The notes below the pieces were generated by a model that was not told the DNA's origin, did not search any database, and saw nothing but the letters and a program-made list of their open reading frames with translations. Shown piece by piece: positions 35,448 through 44,169 of a DNA stretch of 58,449 nucleotides. Every line of letters begins with the position of its first letter. The first letter of the stretch is position 1. Source of the DNA: Candidatus Bathycorpusculum acetigenes (GTDB taxonomy: Archaea; Thermoproteota; Bathyarchaeia; Bathyarchaeales; Bathycorpusculaceae); the NCBI GenBank assembly GCA_009781675.1, contig WQVG01000005.1, positions 1 to 58,449 on the forward strand, given 5' to 3'. The position numbers and the translations under genes are program-made.

Positions 35448-35488
35448 GGGGGATTCTATAGGAGAGGCAACCCGAAAAAAGAGAAATA

Positions 35489-36169
35489 TTACTCTCTGCT
35501 TGCGAGCACCTGTATATAGTCTGCTGTGTCAGCGCACATATCTGCGGCTTGTTCTATGAATTCAATTAAGTCATCAAATATGACCATGGCCCCGCAGTTC
35601 ATATTTACCCCATACTTGATGAAGAGGCCTTTTGTTTTAAGGTATTCATTGTCTATATGGTGTTCAATTTCGCCAACTTTTCTTGCTTCCTTTATGGCTT
35701 CACTAGGTGCGGAGGAGACCTTCTCAATACTGCTCCGCAACGTCTGAGCGGTTTCAACAAGTTTAGACGTCATAAAGACGGTTTTCTCTGTGAGTTCCTG
35801 AGGAATTTCGGCTTCGGCGAGCATCTCAAGGCATCGGGCGGAGTCTTTGGTATGATCCGCTAGTGTATCTAGGCGTTTGACAAGGTGCAGTAGATCTTCG
35901 CGATAGTCCGAAACTAACGCGGCGCCTTTGGAGAGTTCCATAAAGGTGTCTTCACGGAGTTGGTCTACTTCTTCTTCGGCTTTGTAGAGGCTTTCGATAT
36001 ATTTTTTGGCTTCTGCAAAGTTTTTCTCTGAGAAGCATTTGGTTGCTTTATGTAATAATGTTACTGTATCAAACGCTTTGGTTATCTGTTCATGTGCTAA
36101 TTCTAAGCCCCTGGTTTTACGGCGTTGTTCAAACCAATCGTAGCTTTTCTTTTCTGCCATATCATCCAT
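35489..36169 (-). CDS. DUF47/PhoU-like phosphate regulator
   Basis: A 226-residue all-helical protein of the DUF47 family. It starts MDDMAEKKSYDWFEQRRK and has PhoU-like helical bundles with acidic metal-binding patches (AEEEVDQLREDTF and GEIEHHIDNEYL). DUF47 proteins are usually encoded beside a Pit-type phosphate transporter and modulate it. No transporter gene lies next to this one, so it either acts on a distant partner or has another task. About 265 bp upstream of it (36170-36434) are T-rich and gene-free. Confidence 0.88.
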   Translation of the reverse strand: MDDMAEKKSYDWFEQRRKTRGLELAHEQITKAFDTVTLLHKATKCFSEKNFAEAKKYIESLYKAEEEVDQLREDTFMELSKGAALVSDYREDLLHLVKRLDTLADHTKDSARCLEMLAEAEIPQELTEKTVFMTSKLVETAQTLRSSIEKVSSAPSEAIKEARKVGEIEHHIDNEYLKTKGLFIKYGVNMNCGAMVIFDDLIEFIEQAADMCADTADYIQVLASRE

Positions 36170-36434
36170 TCTCCGTTAGTAAACATTTATTCGGCTTCGA
36201 TATAACCCTTATTATGTATTTGGTTTTGGGGGAGCGTAAACTGGGTTTTTCTGTTGGTTGGTGGTTTTTTTGATGTAGCTGGTTTATATGTGGCTGAAGT
36301 ACCATGGTTCTATTTGTGTTTTTGTGCGTTGCTTTTTTGGTTTTTGCTTTTGCATGATTGCCCCTGGAGCGGTATGTCTCTTCGGATATATTTATGATGT
36401 ACCAATATTCTATAGAGATTATTGAGCCTGAAAT

Positions 36435-37367
36435 TTAGCTTTCTAGAACCGCTGTAGCAAGTGAGACTTTATCCTCCAGCGATTTCATCACGGTGTTAGT
36501 CACCAAGACATCTATGCCGAGTTTTTCAATCCGGCTCTTCTCTTTAACATCCTTCACATCAATCACAAAAGCATCAAGAAAGTCTGCATAGATTTTGGCC
36601 ACCCCATAAGCGGAAACCTCCCAGCCAAACCTCTGAAGCATCTTATCTGCTGGACCCTTAAGAGCCATACCCGCTACAATCGGACTCACAGCCGTCACCC
36701 GTGCCGCTGTTTGTTGTAATGTTTCTCTGATGCCGTTAACGGAGAGAATTGTGCCGATGCTTACAATAGGATTACTTGGGCAAACAATCACCCGATCTGC
36801 CTCTAGGATGGCATCTAAAACTTGCGGGGCCGGCTTTGCAGATGATGCTCCCCTAAATTCTATGTTTAAAATTTCGTCTCGACATTGGTCTTTAACAAAA
36901 TACTCTTCAAAATGCATACTCCCTCTGGGTGTAGTTATGTGGGTTTCAAAGCTGTCGTTGCTCATGGGTAGAATCTTGGTTTTGAGTCCCAAACTGTGGC
37001 TGACTTCTCTGGCAACCTCTGAGAGTGACGCCCCCTGTGCCAAACGATGCGTTCGATAGACATGCGTGGCTAAATCTTGGTCACCAACGTTGAACCATGT
37101 GCTGGAGGTATTGTATCTTTTGAGCATATCTAAATACCGAAAACTATCACCCTTGATTCCCCAACCCTTTTCTTCATCTACAATACCTGCTAAAGTGTAG
37201 GTAACTATATCCACATCAGGGGAGATGTGAAGCCCAAACAGTTTGATGTCATCGCCCGTATTGACAATGACTGAGAGCTCTTCTTCTCTGATAAGCCGAC
37301 TTAAACCTGTTAAAAAACGGGCCGCACCTACTCCACCAGCTAACGCAGTAACCTTCAGAGCATACAC
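36435..37367 (-). CDS. cofD: 2-phospho-L-lactate transferase (F420 biosynthesis)
   Basis: A 310-residue enzyme that joins Fo to the phospholactyl or phosphoenolpyruvyl group of the guanylylated donor, forming F420-0. Family motifs are LAGGVGAARFLTGL at the N-terminus, VIVNTGDD near residue 35 and CPSNPIVSIGTILS (about 198-211), all on the Rossmann-like substrate site. It implies that the cell makes coenzyme F420; the Fo synthase and CofE genes are not in this window. It starts at ATG 37367. Confidence 0.95.
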   Translation of the reverse strand: MYALKVTALAGGVGAARFLTGLSRLIREEELSVIVNTGDDIKLFGLHISPDVDIVTYTLAGIVDEEKGWGIKGDSFRYLDMLKRYNTSSTWFNVGDQDLATHVYRTHRLAQGASLSEVAREVSHSLGLKTKILPMSNDSFETHITTPRGSMHFEEYFVKDQCRDEILNIEFRGASSAKPAPQVLDAILEADRVIVCPSNPIVSIGTILSVNGIRETLQQTAARVTAVSPIVAGMALKGPADKMLQRFGWEVSAYGVAKIYADFLDAFVIDVKDVKEKSRIEKLGIDVLVTNTVMKSLEDKVSLATAVLES

Positions 37368-37449
37368 ACTCCTCTTTAAATCATAAAGAATCCTACCCTA
37401 GACTTTGGAGTTAAAAACTGTTTACATTAAAAAAGAAGAAGAAAAATAA

Positions 37450-38232
37450 CTATTCTTCTGCTACTGGGGCTTCTTCTTCAAAAGTTTCTTCTTCAGAAGC
37501 TTCTTCTTCTGGGCTTTCTTCGGAAGCTTCTTCTGGACCTTCCTCTTCTGTTGTATCCTCTTCTTCTTCTGGTTCTTCGTCGTCTGTGTCAGTGATTGAT
37601 GCTACGGCGAATTTGGGCAGATTTGCTGGGGCAGCGATGAGTTTGGACTTGCGAATGCCGACATGACGTAGAGGTGCAACAAGTTTGGCTTGGTTGTATA
37701 TGTCTGAGGCGATTTTGCCTAGCACCATTTCCTGTACGAATTGGTCTAGGGTAAGGGTGGCTGCTTTGTCACGGATGATTTTTTCCATCATCTCACGGAT
37801 GATTTCTTCCTGTGATGTCTTTATGCGCGAGAGGGTTAGAGCAGAGACGGATATGCGGAGTTTGAAACCGTCTTTGGTAATGAGGTTGAACAATCCATCC
37901 ACTTTGGTTGTTCTTCTGCGAACCAAGCTTCTGAGATAGTCGCGTGAATATTCATGACCTTTGAAGAGAGTTCGGGCAGTTTTACCGTCAATCTGGTTAA
38001 TTTGGAAAGCCATCTTTAGGTAATGATGGGAAAAGTCGCCTGTTATGTCATAGAGAGTTGCTTCTACAACTCTGCCCAGTAACATTTTTTCTTCTTGGGC
38101 TGGAATACTGCCTAACTCGATGTTGCCGAAGAACGGTGGTGCAATGACCATGTACCATGTTTTTCCGCGCCATTTATCGCGGATATGCTTTGCCGATTTT
38201 GTTGACAAGCTTATTTCTCCAAGTCGTTCCAC
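37450..38232 (-). CDS. rps3ae: 30S ribosomal protein S3Ae (eS1) with long acidic tail
   Basis: A 260-residue eS1 protein. The core (1-205) has the family landmarks DKWRGKTWYMVIAPPFF, TLFKGHEYSRDYLRSLVRRR and VAPLRHVGIRKSKL. The last 45 residues are almost entirely Glu, Asp, Ser and Pro (EEPEEEEDTTEEEGPEE). A tail this long and acidic is unusual for a ribosomal core protein, though acidic tails occur in archaeal eS1. It lies 41 bp downstream of serS on the same strand. Confidence 0.96.
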   Translation of the reverse strand: MERLGEISLSTKSAKHIRDKWRGKTWYMVIAPPFFGNIELGSIPAQEEKMLLGRVVEATLYDITGDFSHHYLKMAFQINQIDGKTARTLFKGHEYSRDYLRSLVRRRTTKVDGLFNLITKDGFKLRISVSALTLSRIKTSQEEIIREMMEKIIRDKAATLTLDQFVQEMVLGKIASDIYNQAKLVAPLRHVGIRKSKLIAAPANLPKFAVASITDTDDEEPEEEEDTTEEEGPEEASEESPEEEASEEETFEEEAPVAEE

Positions 38233-38273
38233 AAGATTCTCAAGGCGGTATTAAAACTTTTAGCGTTAGCACC

Positions 38274-39560
38274 TTATTTTTTGCTTATTTTTTCTCTATC
38301 ACTCATGTACTTCCTTAACACTTCAGGTATATTTATCGTTCCGTCTTCGTTTTGATTGTTCTCCAGTAGAGCAACAATGGTCCGTCCTGTGGCGATGGCG
38401 GTGGAGTTAAGCGTATGAACCGGCCCCAATGGCGGTGTACCCTCTTTGAGGCGGTACTTGATGCCTAAACGGCGGGCTTGATAGTCAGTACAATTACTGC
38501 AAGATACCACTTCGCGATAATCGCCCGGCGCGGGCATCCAAGCTTCAATATCATATTTTTTGGCTGCAACAGTACCGATATCGCCTGTGCAGACATTGAC
38601 AACACGATAGGCTAATCCTAGTTTTTGGAGAATATTCTCTGCATTTACAAGAAGTTCCTCTTGGAGTTTGGGGCTGTCTTCTGGTTTACAGAAAATAAAC
38701 TGTTCTATCTTGTTGAATTGGTGAGTACGAAAAATACCGCGTGTGTCTTTGCCATGCGCACCGGCTTCTTTACGGAAACAGGTGCTGACCCCTGCCAGTT
38801 TGATAGGCAGATCGTCTTGTTTTAGGGTTTCATTCATGTACATGGCAGCCATGGGATGCTCCGAGGTTGCGATTAAGTAGTGATCTTCTCCCTCTACCTT
38901 GTAGAGCACATCAGCAAAGTCTGCCAATGAGGTTACCCCTTCATAGGCTTCACGGTTCATAAGGTAGGGCGGAACGATTGGAACATAGCCGCTCTTAGTT
39001 AACTCATCCATAGCAAAGCTCATCAACGCCATGTCAAGGCGGGCTATATCGCCTTTGAGGTAGAAGAAGCGTGCACCAGCCACTTTGCCTGCCCGCTCCA
39101 TATCTACTTGATCAAGCGCTAAAGCAAGATCAATATGGTTTTTAACTGGGAAACTAAACTGCGGGATGGTGCCCCATGTTTTGATAGTAATATTTTCGTT
39201 TTCATCTCTACCATATGGAACTGACTCGTCAAGTAGATTAGGCAAGCCCAGAAGATAGGTGCGGATTTTGGTTTCCTGTTCACAAACTTCTTTTTCGACT
39301 AGTTTGATCTTTTGATCAATATCTTGCGCTCTCTCAAATTCATCGCCCGCTTCTTTGCCGGCTTTTTTGAGTTTTGCGATTTCTACAGTGACTTGTTTGC
39401 GGTCATGCCGAAGATCGTTTAGTTTAGTGCTGTTTTGGCGCCATTCCCTGTCAAGGCTGATGAGCTCTTGGAGCATCTGGAGCCATTCGGGGCTGTTGCG
39501 TTTGGATAGATTTGCTTTGATATACTCAGGGTTTTCGCGGATAAGCTTGATGTCTAACAT
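38274..39560 (-). CDS. serS: Seryl-tRNA synthetase
   Basis: A 428-residue class IIa aminoacyl-tRNA synthetase of the common (non-methanogenic) type. The N-terminal coiled-coil arm (about 25-100) recognises the long variable arm of tRNA-Ser. Motif 2 is STCFRKEAGAHGKDTRGIFR and motif 3 is ALLENNQNEDG. The start ATG 39560 gives the canonical MLDIKLIRENPE. It leads a same-strand group with rps3ae and probably cofD. Confidence 0.97.
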   Translation of the reverse strand: MLDIKLIRENPEYIKANLSKRNSPEWLQMLQELISLDREWRQNSTKLNDLRHDRKQVTVEIAKLKKAGKEAGDEFERAQDIDQKIKLVEKEVCEQETKIRTYLLGLPNLLDESVPYGRDENENITIKTWGTIPQFSFPVKNHIDLALALDQVDMERAGKVAGARFFYLKGDIARLDMALMSFAMDELTKSGYVPIVPPYLMNREAYEGVTSLADFADVLYKVEGEDHYLIATSEHPMAAMYMNETLKQDDLPIKLAGVSTCFRKEAGAHGKDTRGIFRTHQFNKIEQFIFCKPEDSPKLQEELLVNAENILQKLGLAYRVVNVCTGDIGTVAAKKYDIEAWMPAPGDYREVVSCSNCTDYQARRLGIKYRLKEGTPPLGPVHTLNSTAIATGRTIVALLENNQNEDGTINIPEVLRKYMSDREKISKK

Positions 39561-39805
39561 TTGCGGTCACATGGATAATTCCTACTAACTAAATCAGCTA
39601 TTAATATCTGATCCCATGTCTGCAGAATACTTCTAACCATCTAATCGCTTTACTTTATCGGTTGCTGATTCTTATGCGAAAATCTTGCAATAATTCCGCT
39701 CAGAACATGGTTCAACCTTGTTGGTGCGCAGTTTCTGTATCACCAAAACCATTTAATAACTATCCTCTCAAACCTTACCTATACAAGACATAGAAGGTAT
39801 CTAAC

Positions 39806-40849
39806 TTGTCACTAAATCAGAATCTAGAAAAACTCTCCAATGCCTGTGGTGTCACCGGTAGGGAAACCAATGTTCGAGATCTCCTATCCGAGATGTTAAA
39901 ACCCTATGCAGACGAAATCCAAGTTGATCGAATGGAAAACGTTATAGCTATCAAAAAAGGTAAACCCAACAACCCCAAGATCATGCTTGCTGCTCATATG
40001 GATGAAGTTGGGTTAATGGTGAAAACCATAACCAAAGAGGGTTTTATACAGTTTAGCAAAATGGGTGGAATTGACGACCGTATTCTTCCCGCACAGAGAG
40101 TGATTGTCCACACAAAATCTGCTGCTTACCCCGGCGTCATCGGTTCAAAGCCGCCGCATATCCAAAAAGAAGATGAACGTAAAAAAATCATCAGCTACGA
40201 TGACCTTTTTATCGACATAGGCGCTGAAGGCAAAGAAGCTGCCCTTGGAATGGGTGTTGCAATCGGTGATCCCGTTGCGTTTGATGTACAATACCTCCAA
40301 TTAGGCAAAGATACTGTTATGGGCAAAGCTTTTGATAACCGGGCTGGGTGTGCTGTTATGGTTGAAACAATGCGGTTGCTTAAAGAATCAGACTGTGGCG
40401 TCTGTGCTGTGGGTACTGTGCAAGAAGAGGTAGGTTTGCGGGGTGCGGCAACTGCCGCTTTTGGCGTAGACCCTGACCTTGCGCTGGCACTGGATGTAAC
40501 CATAGCAGGCGATGTTCCAGGGGTACGCGAATTCGATACCAGTGTCAAAATGGGCAAAGGACCCGCGTTGACTATCAGCGATTCGGGCTTAATCACGCAC
40601 CCAAAGATTCTTCGCTGGCTCCTAGATACCGCCCAGGAAGAAAAAATTGCTATCCAGCTCGAATCTGGTCTGCTTGGCAGCACCGATGCCGCACGTATAT
40701 CCATCACACGGCAAGGCATCCCAAGCGGAACCATCTCGATTCCTACACGCTATATTCACAGCCCAGCCGGTATACTAAACATCAAAGACCTTGAACTCTC
40801 TGCTAAACTTGCCGCCGCAGCTATACAGAAAGCTACCAAATACTTCTAA
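39806..40849 (+). CDS. M42 family glutamyl aminopeptidase (TET-like)
   Basis: A 347-residue zinc/cobalt aminopeptidase from TTG 39806. Metal ligands appear in MLAAHMDEVGLMV (His-x-Asp), FDNRAGC (Asp), VQEEVGLRGA (catalytic Glu-Glu), ALDVT (Asp) and RYIHSPAGI (His). Such proteins form dodecameric tetrahedra that trim peptides released by the proteasome. The short N-terminus and absence of a signal peptide indicate a cytosolic location. It stands alone, with TTTAATAAC about 50 bp upstream as a TATA candidate. Confidence 0.94.
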   Translation: MSLNQNLEKLSNACGVTGRETNVRDLLSEMLKPYADEIQVDRMENVIAIKKGKPNNPKIMLAAHMDEVGLMVKTITKEGFIQFSKMGGIDDRILPAQRVIVHTKSAAYPGVIGSKPPHIQKEDERKKIISYDDLFIDIGAEGKEAALGMGVAIGDPVAFDVQYLQLGKDTVMGKAFDNRAGCAVMVETMRLLKESDCGVCAVGTVQEEVGLRGAATAAFGVDPDLALALDVTIAGDVPGVREFDTSVKMGKGPALTISDSGLITHPKILRWLLDTAQEEKIAIQLESGLLGSTDAARISITRQGIPSGTISIPTRYIHSPAGILNIKDLELSAKLAAAAIQKATKYF

Positions 40850-40925
40850 TCCCATTTTATAACTTGCCTAAATGCTGGAAAATTTGTTTTTATTCTAGCT
40901 TACCTATCTTTTCTTGGTTTAGTTT

Positions 40926-41375
40926 ATGAGTAACTCTGACAGGGTCGCTGGAAAATTTGAGTTTTTAGAGCACACAGCAGACGTCTATATCCGAACCTAC
41001 GGTACCCAAATGGAGGAAGCCTATGAAAACGCGGCGTTAGCCCTGTTTGAAACCATGACAAACAGCGCCAAAATCGCCCAAACTCAAGAAGATACCTTTG
41101 AAGTGGAAGCTGAAGACCAATATGCCTTGCTCTACAACTGGCTTGAAGCATTACTGGTCAAGTTCGAAACCGAAGGTATGCTCTATAGCAAATTCCAAAT
41201 AAGTGATTGGCACGAAACCTCTGAGAATTTCAAGTTTACAGCAAAGGCCTGGGGAGAAAAGTTTAATCCTAAAAAACATCCCCAAAAAGTTGGGGTGAAA
41301 GCGATAACGTACCATTTAATGGTGATTATACGCGAGCCTGAACGAGTGGTTTTGGAGTTTATACTCGATATTTAA
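40926..41375 (+). CDS. Archease
   Basis: A 149-residue archease, the cofactor that activates the RNA ligase RtcB during tRNA splicing and repair. Conserved elements are FEFLEHTADVYIRTYG at the N-terminus with the metal-binding Asp, EEAYENAALALFETMT, and the C-terminal KAITYHLMVI then FILDI. It overlaps the end of the convergent adenylate kinase gene by 4 bp. rtcB is not in this window. Confidence 0.95.
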   Translation: MSNSDRVAGKFEFLEHTADVYIRTYGTQMEEAYENAALALFETMTNSAKIAQTQEDTFEVEAEDQYALLYNWLEALLVKFETEGMLYSKFQISDWHETSENFKFTAKAWGEKFNPKKHPQKVGVKAITYHLMVIIREPERVVLEFILDI

Positions 41376-42025
41376 CAGATGCCCATTTTTTTTATATCGT
41401 CTAGCATCTTAGCAACCATGGGTTCTGGCGGTGAATCCAGCGATTTGGTAACTGAAACAATAAACGGAACGTTTTTCTGCTTGTAGTATTCGATGAGCGG
41501 TTCAGTTTGGGTCTTGTAGACCTGAAGACGATTTTTGATAACTTCAATGTTATCGTCGGGGCGTTGATAGAGTTCTCCGCCGCATTTGTCGCATTTACCC
41601 TCCACTTTGGGCTTGAGGAAGCGGATATTGTAGACTGCACTACAGTCCCTACATATGCGCCTTGTAGAGAGACGTTCGATAATGATTTCATCAGGCACAT
41701 CTAGTTGGAGGATAACATCAATTTTTACAATACCCTCCAAGGTATTAGCTTGTTCAATGGTGCGTGGAAACCCATCGAGTAAGAAACCCTTGCCTGCAGG
41801 GATTTTGCTGAGACGGTCTTTTAGGACATCCACAACAACGTTGTCGGGTACTAATGCCCCCTGTTCCACGTAGCTTTTGACTTTTTTGCCCAACTCTGAA
41901 TTCTGTTTAACGGATTCACGGAAAATATCGCCCATAGCGATGACATCAACGCCAAGCTGATTTTGTAGTCGCGAGGAATAGGTGCCTTTTCCTGCACCTG
42001 GCGCTCCAAATATGATGGCCTTCAC
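41372..42025 (-). CDS. adk: Adenylate kinase with zinc-type LID
   Basis: About 218 residues from GTG 42025 (VKAIIFGAPGAGKGT); a longer frame to 42082 adds a non-conserved stretch. The P-loop is GAPGAGKGT, the AMP site has MGDIFRE, and the DGFPRT motif is complete. The LID carries CRDC and CDKC, the four-Cys zinc site seen in many Gram-positive and some archaeal enzymes. This is the bacterial-type Adk family rather than the trimeric archaeal AdkA type. It keeps ATP, ADP and AMP in balance. Confidence 0.95.
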   Translation of the reverse strand: MKAIIFGAPGAGKGTYSSRLQNQLGVDVIAMGDIFRESVKQNSELGKKVKSYVEQGALVPDNVVVDVLKDRLSKIPAGKGFLLDGFPRTIEQANTLEGIVKIDVILQLDVPDEIIIERLSTRRICRDCSAVYNIRFLKPKVEGKCDKCGGELYQRPDDNIEVIKNRLQVYKTQTEPLIEYYKQKNVPFIVSVTKSLDSPPEPMVAKMLDDIKKMGIC

Positions 42026-42193
42026 TCTGTTTACTCTCCAATGAGGCTCGTATATTTGGGTATAATAATTAAGTTTTATCATTGGCTCTGCTTTTCTCTA
42101 TGATAACACTTAGTTCTGCATGCACTTCTAAAGGGGTTGCAGACAGATTGCTGAAGCAAAAAGAAAGAAGGGATAGAGGTGAGGTTTGTTAGT

Positions 42194-42415
42194 TTATTTT
42201 CCCATGACTTTTTTTGCGGCGATTTCAATATCTTCCGCTTTGATGGTTTTTCTTCCTGCATGCATTGCAAAATCGAGTGCTTCTTTGGCAATTTTTACGC
42301 CGATTTCCTCTAAGGCTTTAGCTAGTTCTTTTGCGGCGGTTTCGCTTACTCGGTCAGCGCCTGCTTTCTTACATAACCTATGCATGGGAGCTACAGCTAT
42401 TTCTAATTCAATCAT
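42194..42415 (-). CDS. Archaeal histone
   Basis: A 73-residue single histone fold, a little longer than HMfA/B (about 67-69). It has [20 protein letters not shown], with helix 1 and loop 1 carrying the DNA-contacting Arg. The long helix 2 follows, and the [16 protein letters not shown] motif of loop 2 and helix 3 ends it. It would form dimers that wrap DNA. A Cys in helix 1 is uncommon. It is preceded on its strand by a 150-bp promoter region shared divergently with tatD. Confidence 0.96.
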   Translation of the reverse strand: MIELEIAVAPMHRLCKKAGADRVSETAAKELAKALEEIGVKIAKEALDFAMHAGRKTIKAEDIEIAAKKVMGK

Positions 42416-42562
42416 ATCGTCATCTCTTTAGCCTCTTTTTCTATTTAAGGCTATATTTAACCTTTGTTATACTTTTTTACGCTAAAATGTTCCCAACGGT
42501 TGATTTGAGGTAAACATGAGAAAATCTTAAAATGCTCTAAAGTAAATATAGCGCTGAACGAA

Positions 42563-43333
42563 ATGAAACTAATAGACGCTCATGTTCACCTCTCTGAGAC
42601 CGAGTATACCGGACGCATCGATGAGTTGATAGCGGACGCCAAAAACTCTGGTGTGACAGCAATAGTCACCAACTCAATAGACTTAGTAACCTGCCAAAAA
42701 GACATTCATCTATCCCAGCTGTATCCCGGTTTGGTTTATCCTGCTTTAGGCATTCATCCTTGGAACGTAAATATGCTCAAAGAAAATGAACTCCAAGAAA
42801 CCATCGACTACATCCAATCCCAGAAGGGTAAAGTAGTTGCCATCGGCGAAATTGGCCTAGACTACAAGTACGAATCCACCTGGGAACAGCAAACCTTAGT
42901 GTTTGACAAAATGCTATGTCTTGCTGAAACAATGGATCTCCCAGTTATCATACATTCAAGAGGTACCACTGATAAAATCGTGGAAATGCTTCCCTCCTAC
43001 CGTTTTAACAAGGTGCTTCTGCATTGGTTTAGTCACCCCATAGCAGCGCTTACCAAAGCCATAGACAGAGGCTACTTCATCACCGAGGGACCGCCAGTTA
43101 GCTATTCTAATGGCATCCGAGAAGTCGTGGAAAAAACGCCATTAACCAACCTGCTCACAGAAACAGATGGACCTGTAACTTATTGGAAGCAACCCTACAA
43201 CGGACAGCTAACTAAACCCTCACACATACGTAGCGTTGTGGATGCAGTAGCCGACATCAAAAAGATGCCTGCTGAAGAAGTTGCAGAACAAATTGCCCAA
43301 AACTTTGAGGTTTTCTTCAACATCAAACCCTAA
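42563..43333 (+). CDS. TatD family metal-dependent hydrolase
   Basis: A 256-residue TIM-barrel amidohydrolase. It begins MKLIDAHVHLSE with the H-x-H metal pair, then ALGIHPW, AIGEIGLDYKYES (metal Glu), VIIHSRG and ITEGPPVSY, and ends with LLTETDGPV carrying the last Asp. Family members are Mg-dependent nucleases or hydrolases. Substrate preference is not deducible. Start ATG 42563 fits the conserved N-terminus exactly. Confidence 0.9.
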   Translation: MKLIDAHVHLSETEYTGRIDELIADAKNSGVTAIVTNSIDLVTCQKDIHLSQLYPGLVYPALGIHPWNVNMLKENELQETIDYIQSQKGKVVAIGEIGLDYKYESTWEQQTLVFDKMLCLAETMDLPVIIHSRGTTDKIVEMLPSYRFNKVLLHWFSHPIAALTKAIDRGYFITEGPPVSYSNGIREVVEKTPLTNLLTETDGPVTYWKQPYNGQLTKPSHIRSVVDAVADIKKMPAEEVAEQIAQNFEVFFNIKP

Positions 43334-43476
43334 CTTAGCTACAATTTTTTGTTTGGCGATTAACTCGTAACTCCTCGGCGCCTTATTCTGTATCTTTGAG
43401 GCGCAAACTTAAATTAAGCCTGTTCTCTATTGAGAGTTGCTCCTACGCTTTTAAACGCTGGAGAACTGTTAACACC

Positions 43477-43482
43477 GGAGGA
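43477..43482 (+). promoter_or_regulatory. Ribosome-binding site that fixes the S17e start at ATA 43489
   Basis: GGAGGA is followed after six bases by ATA at 43489, the codon that aligns with residue 1 of S17e (then GGA-AAA-GTG). A TATA box CTTTTAAACG near 43449-43458 puts the transcript start near 43475, just before this site. No ATG or TTG occurs at the right spacing in frame. Confidence 0.6.
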
Positions 43483-43488
43483 ATAAAC

Positions 43489-43725
43489 ATAGGAAAAGTG
43501 AAGACTGAACAGATAAAACACCTCGGCAAAGACCTAATGACGCGCTTTCCAGGAAAATTCACAACCAACTTTGACGAAAACAAACGTCTAGTTGATGAGT
43601 TCACCAGGGGCACAACCACCCGGGTACGCAATAAAGTTGCTGGATACATAACACGCACTAACTCATTAGTTCAAGCCGGTTCAGATGACGATTCTGACCT
43701 TGAAGAATCAGAAATAGTCGAATAG
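43489..43725 (+). CDS. rps17e: 30S ribosomal protein S17e, apparent ATA start
   Basis: A 78-residue protein. The reading frame G-K-V-K-T-E-Q-I-K-H-L-G-K-D-L, then FPGKFTTNFDENKRLVDEF and KVAGYITR, is unmistakable S17e, whose usual N-terminus is M-G-(K/N)-(V/I). The Met position here is ATA, 6 nt after a strong GGAGGA. GTG at 43498 is the only standard alternative and would remove three conserved residues and leave the GGAGGA 15 nt away. The C-terminal 13 residues are acidic. A sequencing error turning ATG into ATA is possible. It precedes the helical unknown by 16 bp. Confidence 0.93.
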   Translation: MGKVKTEQIKHLGKDLMTRFPGKFTTNFDENKRLVDEFTRGTTTRVRNKVAGYITRTNSLVQAGSDDDSDLEESEIVE

Positions 43726-43741
43726 ACGGAACAGAACCCAT

Positions 43742-44122
43742 ATGATGGATGCATACCGCAAAGGATGGGCGCTTAGATATCTGCGTGAAGCAAAGGCTGA
43801 ATTGGAAGCCGCACACAAGATTCCCTACATGGCATCAAGCTTAGTCTTGGAAGCCATTCGGAAAGCCCGAAATGCCATCTACTACAGCCTTGGTGAACCT
43901 GCTTTTATCGAGATACTTCTCCGTGATGAAAGCACTAAAAACCCCTGCTCTAACGATTCGATTCTACGCTTTCTCATAGAAATAGAAACAATCGTTCAGC
44001 AGATTTCTCAACTCGAAGAAGTCAACGGGGATGCCATGATGAAACAGGCAGATTCAATTGTTGACATCGCAACTGACATCGTAGAAACACTCACACAAGA
44101 AAAATTCGAAAACTTTAGCTAG
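43742..44122 (+). CDS. Helical unknown protein, HEPN-like
   Basis: A 126-residue, all-helical protein starting at tandem ATG codons (43742 and 43745). Residues 12-50 (YLREAKAELEAAHKIP then LVLEAIRKARNAIYYSLG) resemble the helical pair of HEPN domains, but the R-x4-6-H RNase motif is absent, so nuclease activity is unlikely. It follows rps17e within one probable transcript. I do not recognise a named family. Confidence 0.6.
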   Translation: MMDAYRKGWALRYLREAKAELEAAHKIPYMASSLVLEAIRKARNAIYYSLGEPAFIEILLRDESTKNPCSNDSILRFLIEIETIVQQISQLEEVNGDAMMKQADSIVDIATDIVETLTQEKFENFS

Positions 44123-44169
44123 CTAAACAGCCCTTTTATTCCTCATCTTTTGTAAATATCTTATTTCTT

